DNA of 42,203 nucleotides from an uncultured Spirochaetales bacterium (GTDB lineage: Bacteria > Spirochaetota > Spirochaetia > Sphaerochaetales > Sphaerochaetaceae): contig CAMEQB010000003.1 of assembly GCA_945932505.1 (NCBI GenBank), forward strand, positions 1 through 42,203, given 5' to 3'. The notes under the pieces were generated by a model. That model ran no database searches. It was not told where the DNA came from and saw only the letters and a program-made list of their open reading frames with translations. Positions 36,797-42,203 of the stretch are shown here, piece after piece. Positions within the stretch are counted from its first letter, which is position 1. Each line of letters opens with the position of its first letter. The translations under genes and the position numbers were made by a program.

Positions 36797-37684
36797 TCAA
36801 GCGCGTTTAGCCTCTTGATTGGTTTTGTTATTACTGATAAAGCCTATTCTAGCTGGAGAAATAGAGTATTCATCAAGTAAACCCCACACTTTATTCTCGA
36901 GGCTCAAGTCAAAATGACTCTCTTCCACTCCATTAAGATAATCCAAAGCCAAGATAAGATTTCCTATCATATTCACTTTGTTGTTCCAAAGAGGGAAACG
37001 GGAGACAAGATTCTTAGGACACTCCATCTCATCGAGAAACACGTGATCCACCAATTTGTTTTTAAACTGTGCCAATCCACTGACATAGGACGCGATATTA
37101 AGCCACTGGGAGAAATGATACTCGTCCATTCCATACTCATTGGCAATAATTCTTGCAACTTCTCTCGGGAAAGTCATGTCATAGTCCATCCATATTGCTT
37201 CGAAACTTGCCTTTGCCAGCTTTTCCCTATTCATATAGTTGATACTATGCTCTGAGATAATGCCACTCCAATCATTTTCTTCCGCCCAAGTAGAAATACT
37301 CTCACCAAGCTTAGGTTCAAGATTCTTTCTAAAGAAAGATAGAGAAATGGACAACTCTTTACAAAGCTCGTTATTGAAAAGTATGTCATCAATAATCCTA
37401 TCGAGAGTTGTACCAGGAATGAAAACCAATTCTCCAAGTGCATTCTCGATACTATAGAGCTTTGCATATGACATAAACTTGTCTTTTCCCATACTCTGAA
37501 TTACTTCCAAAGCTCTATCATCCTCACCTTCCAAACCATTATTCTTCAAGCCCATTAGTAAGCTCTCTGAAGAAGCCTTGTCTAGTTTGGAATTGTCGAA
37601 GCCATTCTCACCAAATTCATTGTGAGAAACTACATAGTGTTCCACATCCAGGAAACACATAGGTGACATAGAATCTTTATTCAT
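36797..37684 (-). CDS. Uncharacterised protein
   Basis: Long ORF with perfect SD (AGGAGGG TAGGC ATG); no family recognised. Confidence 0.7.
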   Translation of the reverse strand: MNKDSMSPMCFLDVEHYVVSHNEFGENGFDNSKLDKASSESLLMGLKNNGLEGEDDRALEVIQSMGKDKFMSYAKLYSIENALGELVFIPGTTLDRIIDDILFNNELCKELSISLSFFRKNLEPKLGESISTWAEENDWSGIISEHSINYMNREKLAKASFEAIWMDYDMTFPREVARIIANEYGMDEYHFSQWLNIASYVSGLAQFKNKLVDHVFLDEMECPKNLVSRFPLWNNKVNMIGNLILALDYLNGVEESHFDLSLENKVWGLLDEYSISPARIGFISNNKTNQEAKRA

Positions 37685-37754
37685 GCCTACCCTCCTACAT
37701 AAGAGTCTTGTACCCTATCCTTGACTAACGTCGGGTACAGGAGGGGGCATAGGC
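37685..37754 (-). promoter_or_regulatory. Structured 5' leader that can sequester the Shine-Dalgarno of the 36797-37684 gene
   Basis: RNA: GCCUA-ugcc-CCCUCCU-GUACCC-(17 nt)-GGGUAC-(13 nt)-AGGAGGG-UAGGC-AUG; three complementary segments in one hairpin, SD in the 3' arm. Confidence 0.6.
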
Positions 37755-37781
37755 TAAAGGATTAAAAACTTAAATCTAACG

Positions 37782-37815
37782 GTCTGGTGAGACTGCTCCC
37801 GGATCTTTTCCAGAC
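37782..37815 (-). promoter_or_regulatory. Upstream hairpin of the same leader
   Basis: GTCTGG...CCAGAC 6-bp stem, with alternative GTCT/AGAC pairings. Confidence 0.4.
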
Positions 37816-37869
37816 AAATTCTAATAATTACAAACAAGCCTTGAATACAATATAGCACACATAGAAAGA

Positions 37870-37899
37870 GAAATAAATATCATTTTTGATATTTATTTC
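37870..37899. repeat. Inverted repeat GAAATAAATATCA-TTTT-TGATATTTATTTC, nested in ATTACAAACAA/TTGTTTGTAAT arms (37827-37837 / 37907-37917)
   Basis: Perfect 13-bp arms, 4-nt loop; outer arms perfect 11 bp. Confidence 0.85.
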
Positions 37900-37946
37900 A
37901 AAACTTTTGTTTGTAATATAGTTCGATTAATGCATATAATAGCGCT

Positions 37947-37991
37947 ATAAGTTACTTAATGTGCCCTAAAAACTGAGATTAAGTAACTTAT
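37947..37991. repeat. Inverted repeat ATAAGTTACTTAAT-17 nt-ATTAAGTAACTTAT
   Basis: Perfect 14-bp arms; a third copy GATTAAGTAACTTATA at 38157-38172. Confidence 0.9.
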
Positions 37992-38132
37992 ATCAATCTC
38001 AATCGAAATAAACTACGTATTTTAAATATAATAAGTCATTATATAAGTAATAATTATCTTCTTATATTATTTAGAATAATTTTAAATATTGTAAATACAA
38101 CTCTTATAGTATATGATAAAGAACGTATAATC

Positions 38133-38165
38133 TACTTAATCATTCAAAATTAACAAGATTAAGTA
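38133..38165. repeat. Inverted repeat TACTTAATC-15 nt-GATTAAGTA directly upstream of the ATPase start
   Basis: Perfect 9-bp arms, second array of the same motif. Confidence 0.8.
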
Positions 38166-38181
38166 ACTTATAGAGGTGATA

Positions 38182-39600
38182 ATGTTTATTGGTAGAGATA
38201 ACGAGATAAAAGTATTAAAGAAAGCAAAAGAAGATAATCGACCTCATTTTATCGCTGTATACGGAAGAAGACGAATAGGAAAGACATCTCTAATCAGAAA
38301 AGCTTATGGTGAAGACTTTCTATTTCAGCATGCAGGTTTATCAAAAGGAGGGCTAACAAAACAACTAAGTGCATTTACAAGTTCCTTGGAAAAAGCAGGT
38401 TATATTTCTAATCGTAAAACCAAGAATTGGATGGATGCATTCGATGAATTGAGAAACTTGGTTTTAAAATCAGAAAAGGATAAAAAGATAATATTCCTAG
38501 ACGAGCTTTCTTGGATGGATACACCAAGGTGCGATTTATTGGTTGCACTTGAATACTTTTGGAATTCATTCGCTTCAGCAAGGAATGATATTATTCTAAT
38601 TGTTGCAGCATCAGCTACATCCTGGATACTATCAAAAATAATCCACAATAAAGGTGGCCTTTATAATAGGCTAACAGAGGAAATCAACCTTACTGGTTTT
38701 ACATTGAAGGAATGTGAAGAATTTACAAACGAAAAAGGTCTTGTTTTAACAAGAAATCAAATTCTCCAATTTTATATGGTATTTGGAGGAGTACCTTATT
38801 ATTGGGAATTTATCGAGAAAGGACTAAGTCTAAATCAAAACATAGACAATATTCTTTTTTCAAGTAATGCACCACTTCGAAACGAATTCACATATATTTT
38901 CTCTTCTATTTTCAGAAAACCGGAGATATATCTAAGGATAATAAAAGCCCTGGGTACAAAGAAAGTCGGAATGACTAGAGACGAAATCATCGAAAAGACG
39001 AGCATTGATAATTCAGGTGCATTGACTAAACAACTTGAGGAACTTGAAAGCTGCGGATTCATAAGAAAGTATTACGCATTCGGCAAGAAAACAAAGAATG
39101 CACTCTATCAACTAATAGATAATTACACTCTGTTTTACTATAGTTTCCTTGAAAAATATCCTACAGATGAGAATTTTTGGACCAATCAAATTAACACTCC
39201 CAGATTAAACAATTGGATGGGTCTGGCATTTGAAAGAGTATGTTTGGAACATGTAAAACAAATCAAAATGAAACTTGGTATTTCTGGTGTATACACAGAA
39301 GTAAACTCTTGGTATTGCAAGAAAGATGACGAGAAGGGGTTATTCGGTTCTCAAATCGATCTTTTGATTGTCAGAAAGGACCAAGTAATAAATCTTTGTG
39401 AAATGAAGTACTCTGATACAGAATACACTATAAAAAAAGAAACAGATGAGTCTATAAGAAAGAAAATCAGCGATCTAAGAAATGGAACTAAGACAAAGTT
39501 CGCTATTTTCCCAACAATCATTACAACATATGGACTTGTAGAAAACAGTTACTCACTAAACATACAATCTGTCATCACTCTTGATGATCTATTTCTATAA
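38182..39600 (+). CDS. AAA-family ATPase with C-terminal PD-(D/E)XK-like domain (archaeal-ATPase/DUF234 type)
   Basis: FIGRDNEIKVLKKAKEDNRPHFIAVYGRRRIGKTSLIRKAY (Walker A), KIIFLDELSWMD (Walker B), C-terminal GSQIDLLIVRKDQVINLCEMKYS (D-x-ExK). Start 38182 (GAGGTG SD) preferred over GTG 38176. Confidence 0.88.
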   Translation: MFIGRDNEIKVLKKAKEDNRPHFIAVYGRRRIGKTSLIRKAYGEDFLFQHAGLSKGGLTKQLSAFTSSLEKAGYISNRKTKNWMDAFDELRNLVLKSEKDKKIIFLDELSWMDTPRCDLLVALEYFWNSFASARNDIILIVAASATSWILSKIIHNKGGLYNRLTEEINLTGFTLKECEEFTNEKGLVLTRNQILQFYMVFGGVPYYWEFIEKGLSLNQNIDNILFSSNAPLRNEFTYIFSSIFRKPEIYLRIIKALGTKKVGMTRDEIIEKTSIDNSGALTKQLEELESCGFIRKYYAFGKKTKNALYQLIDNYTLFYYSFLEKYPTDENFWTNQINTPRLNNWMGLAFERVCLEHVKQIKMKLGISGVYTEVNSWYCKKDDEKGLFGSQIDLLIVRKDQVINLCEMKYSDTEYTIKKETDESIRKKISDLRNGTKTKFAIFPTIITTYGLVENSYSLNIQSVITLDDLFL

Positions 39601-39611
39601 TACATATCAAT

Positions 39612-39645
39612 TTGGGGCTACATTTCTGCAGCCCCAAACCTTTCT
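39612..39645. terminator. Intrinsic terminator, probably bidirectional
   Basis: tttggggctacatttctgcagccccaaacctttcttt hairpin between convergent genes. Confidence 0.75.
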
Positions 39646-41154
39646 TTAATCCCACTGTTTGATTCCCTTCAGAATCTTTTCCTGACTTCTTCGTCTAGGA
39701 TTGATACGTTTCTCAATCACTTTGACTACTTTAGTCATCAATGCAGCGATCACAAAGTAAATGATAGCAGTAAGAATGAGAGGGAAGAAAGCTTCATAAG
39801 TTCTACTTCTTACAAGGTCACTTATCTTAGTAAGGTCCAAGACAGCAATGTATCCTACAACTGATGTTTCTTTAATAAGCGTAACGACTTCATTTCTATA
39901 TAGAGGAAGGAAGTGCTGTGCAGCCTGTGGCAGGAGAATTCTGAAGAAGCTCTGACTATCTGAGTAACCAAGAGCAGTCGAAGCCTCAAACTGTCCCTTT
40001 CCAACAGCATTGTAACCTACCCTAAGCATCTCTATCATTGCAATGGCGAACATGAGGGTGAAGCCTACTACAGATACCCATAGACCACTTAGACGAGTGG
40101 AGCCGAAAATAATGTAGTAGAGAATCATCAGCAATAATACTGTCGGCATACCATGTATAAGCCACATAAAGAAGTTTGTTATACCGTTTGCCACCTTATT
40201 GCCGTGTCTACATAGCATAAATACTGCAAAGCCAAGAATAGTACCGAATGCGATGGAAGCAAGAGTGATGAGAATTGTGACGCCAGCTCCCTGTACAAAC
40301 AGCTTCCATCTATTCTCTCTAATAAATGTCTTGTAGAAGCTGTTCTTTAAGCTCTGGAAGAAACCGATCTCACTTGTATCTTCACCCAAAATAACAAGTC
40401 TGATTGGAGTTGTGTAGTATACATCGGAGAGAGTACCTGTCTCGTTTCTCTCTTCACTTACTACAATGTTCATACCAAGGTCATACTTACCTGTTTCGAC
40501 TCCCGGTGCAATTGCTTCGAAAGGAACTTCGAAGAACTGTGGAGTATAACCATAAGCACGACAAAAGTGGCATACAAAGTCAACGTCATAACCTGCAAGA
40601 TGGCCGTTGCTGACAAAGGAGAAAGGCTCATATCCACCCTCTACTGCAACTGAGAGTGTTCCGTTCTCTCCAGTAAAACCAGTGATATCGCAGGTATCTG
40701 TTTCAGGATCGAAGTCTGCAATCCAATAATCATAGAGCTCATCCATTAATCCACTCTCTGTGCTGTCTTTGATGAACTGGTTGATTTCTTTAAGAATTCT
40801 ATCCTGTCTATCGTTGTTTCCTATGATACAAGTAGCGTTTATATATCCAGCAGGCTCCTCAAGGCACTCCAATTCAGGATGGTTTGCCTTCTGAACTCCG
40901 AAGCTGACTTCTTCAATAAGGTATGCATCTACTTTTCCTGAAGTAAGGGCGTAGATCATATCATTAGGCATTGTGTAATACTGGAAAGTGGTGTCTGGCA
41001 CTCTGTCTCTGATCAAGTCTTCGTAGAGAACGGCTGTCTGAACACCGATATTGCTGCCGTTTAAGTCTTCGATTGTCTCAATCTTTTCTTTGGCAGAGAA
41101 GACAGCGGAAACTGCAACTACTGCAATAAGCAAAAGAGTTAGTATCTTTTTCAT
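39646..41154 (-). CDS. Amino-acid ABC transporter, substrate-binding domain fused to permease (circularly permuted SBP order)
   Basis: Signal peptide; IETIEDLNGSNIGVQTAVLYEDLI (SBP lobe 2) precedes GTLSVAVEGGYEPFSFVSNGHLAGYDVDFV (SBP lobe 1a), then permease GAGVTILITLASIAFGTILGF...RVGYNAVGKGQFEASTALG. Start 41154 gives an ATGA overlap with the upstream gene. Confidence 0.88.
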   Translation of the reverse strand: MKKILTLLLIAVVAVSAVFSAKEKIETIEDLNGSNIGVQTAVLYEDLIRDRVPDTTFQYYTMPNDMIYALTSGKVDAYLIEEVSFGVQKANHPELECLEEPAGYINATCIIGNNDRQDRILKEINQFIKDSTESGLMDELYDYWIADFDPETDTCDITGFTGENGTLSVAVEGGYEPFSFVSNGHLAGYDVDFVCHFCRAYGYTPQFFEVPFEAIAPGVETGKYDLGMNIVVSEERNETGTLSDVYYTTPIRLVILGEDTSEIGFFQSLKNSFYKTFIRENRWKLFVQGAGVTILITLASIAFGTILGFAVFMLCRHGNKVANGITNFFMWLIHGMPTVLLLMILYYIIFGSTRLSGLWVSVVGFTLMFAIAMIEMLRVGYNAVGKGQFEASTALGYSDSQSFFRILLPQAAQHFLPLYRNEVVTLIKETSVVGYIAVLDLTKISDLVRSRTYEAFFPLILTAIIYFVIAALMTKVVKVIEKRINPRRRSQEKILKGIKQWD

Positions 41155-42203
41155 TTCTGCTCCTCCTGCCATTTGAAGTTCATCTCAATCTGATGACTAA
41201 AGCCTTCTTTATCATCAACAAGGTCTTTCTGTTGATATGTTGTGGTAGGCTCTTCAAGGAGAGAAAGGAAGACTTTACTTGACTTGGCTTCCTTGATATC
41301 GAATGTATCTCCGTTATACTTGATGATCATAGTAAGAACATCAAGCTTCTCTGAATACTCGACTTTTACAAGAATATCAGGGTTATCGGACTCGGCTGCG
41401 ATATTGTTGATACAGATTTCTTCAAGAGCAAGAGTAAGCTTAGTAAGACGTTCTGCTTCGATCAAAAGCTTCTCACCATACTTCTGCAGTTCTTCGCTGA
41501 TTGACTCCACATCGAAGTCTGTGCTGTCGATTCTGTAGGAAAGTGTAGAGAGACGCTGGATAAAACGTCTTGTCTTTTCCCTCTTAGGATGCTCGAAGAT
41601 ATCTTTTGGAGAACCTTCCTCATAGATTGTACCGTCGTACATAAAGAAGATTCTATTGGAGATCTTTCTGGCAAAATCCATTTCGTGGGTGACGATCATC
41701 ATTGTTCTGCCACTCTTAGCAAGAACCTTGATAACAGACTGAACTTCTCCGATCATGCTTGGGTCCAAAGCAGAAGTAGGCTCATCGAATAGGATGATGT
41801 CCGGGTCCATTGCAAGTGTTCTTGCAATAGCAATTCTCTGCTGCTGACCGCCAGAGAGTTCATCTGGGTATGAAAATACTTTTGAAGAAAGACCTACTGA
41901 GTCCAAGAGGTACATAGCTTTGTCATAAGCTTCCTGTCTTGATCTACCTAGTAGTGTTATCTGAGGATTCATAATATTCTCAATGACTGTCAGATGACCG
42001 AATAGGTTGAAAGATTGGAATACCATTCCCATCTTTTTTCTAACCTCATTGAGGTTGCATCCACGCTTTGTAATATCCTGACCATCCACAATAATACTGC
42101 CACTTGTGGGTTCGCAGAGCATGTTGATACATCTTAGTAATGTCGATTTACCAGTTCCAGAGGGTCCGATTATTGATATTACATCCCCGTTGTTGATAGT
42201 AAC
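41151..42203 (-). CDS. Amino-acid ABC transporter ATP-binding protein (GlnQ-like) with extra C-terminal HATPase/RsbW-like domain; 5' end beyond window
   Basis: Frame stays open past ORF-track start 42122: VTINNGDVISIIGPSGTGKSTLLRCIN (Walker A) then MLCEP...; LSGGQQQRIAIARTLAMDPDIILFDEPTSALDP; C-terminal ~120 aa with RLTKLTLALEEICINNI. Confidence 0.92.
   Translation of the reverse strand, partial: VTINNGDVISIIGPSGTGKSTLLRCINMLCEPTSGSIIVDGQDITKRGCNLNEVRKKMGMVFQSFNLFGHLTVIENIMNPQITLLGRSRQEAYDKAMYLLDSVGLSSKVFSYPDELSGGQQQRIAIARTLAMDPDIILFDEPTSALDPSMIGEVQSVIKVLAKSGRTMMIVTHEMDFARKISNRIFFMYDGTIYEEGSPKDIFEHPKREKTRRFIQRLSTLSYRIDSTDFDVESISEELQKYGEKLLIEAERLTKLTLALEEICINNIAAESDNPDILVKVEYSEKLDVLTMIIKYNGDTFDIKEAKSSKVFLSLLEEPTTTYQQKDLVDDKEGFSHQIEMNFKWQEEQK

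Noticed and set aside
37690-37830. Assignment of the leader to a known riboswitch class
   Set aside because: I could not match the conserved cores of classes I remember; needs cmscan.
37685-38175. CRISPR array
   Set aside because: Repeats are inverted, irregularly spaced and few; no regular spacers and no cas genes.
37947-39640. Insertion sequence with the ATPase as transposase
   Set aside because: No matching terminal repeat found after 39600 and the protein is an ATPase/PD-(D/E)XK type, not a recognised transposase.

Overview
This window looks chromosomal, probably from a spirochaete-like anaerobe; that assignment is inference only. The left part carries: the 5' end of a minus-strand ygfK-like gene (missing from the ORF track), ndk, an FprA-type flavodiiron protein, a stand-alone DUF3320-like ORF plus an HD-domain ORF, two PLP fold-type II enzymes (the second threonine synthase-like), tRNA-Pro(GGG), and a Y-family polymerase with a YolD-like ORF. 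From about 27.1 to 8.26 kb (minus strand) there is one tightly packed, apparently single 15-gene catabolic operon. It contains LplB/LplC-like permeases and a solute-binding protein, a heparinase II/III-family protein, three Gfo/Idh/MocA dehydrogenases, two TIM-barrel isomerase/epimerase-like proteins, a YiaK/Ldh2-like dehydrogenase, a PreA-like Fe-S flavoenzyme, an OYE-like protein, an SDR, a FrdA-like flavoprotein and an embedded membrane AraC regulator. A GH43-like gene is divergent from it. To the right are a heterodimeric ABC exporter, a duplicated PII-like protein with a duplicated DUF1538 membrane protein, a LacI regulator, a GDPD, an uncharacterised ORF behind a Shine-Dalgarno-sequestering hairpin, and an AAA ATPase/PD-(D/E)XK (DUF234-like) gene preceded by inverted repeats. 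The window ends with a polar amino-acid ABC transporter of unusual architecture: an apparently circularly permuted SBP fused to the permease, and an ATPase with an RsbW-like C-terminal domain. The best candidates for something new are the permuted SBP-permease with its ATPase-HATPase fusion, the SD-sequestering leader of the unknown ORF, the PII2-DUF1538 pair, the repeat-flanked ATPase-nuclease, and the possible keto-glycoside pathway in the large operon.
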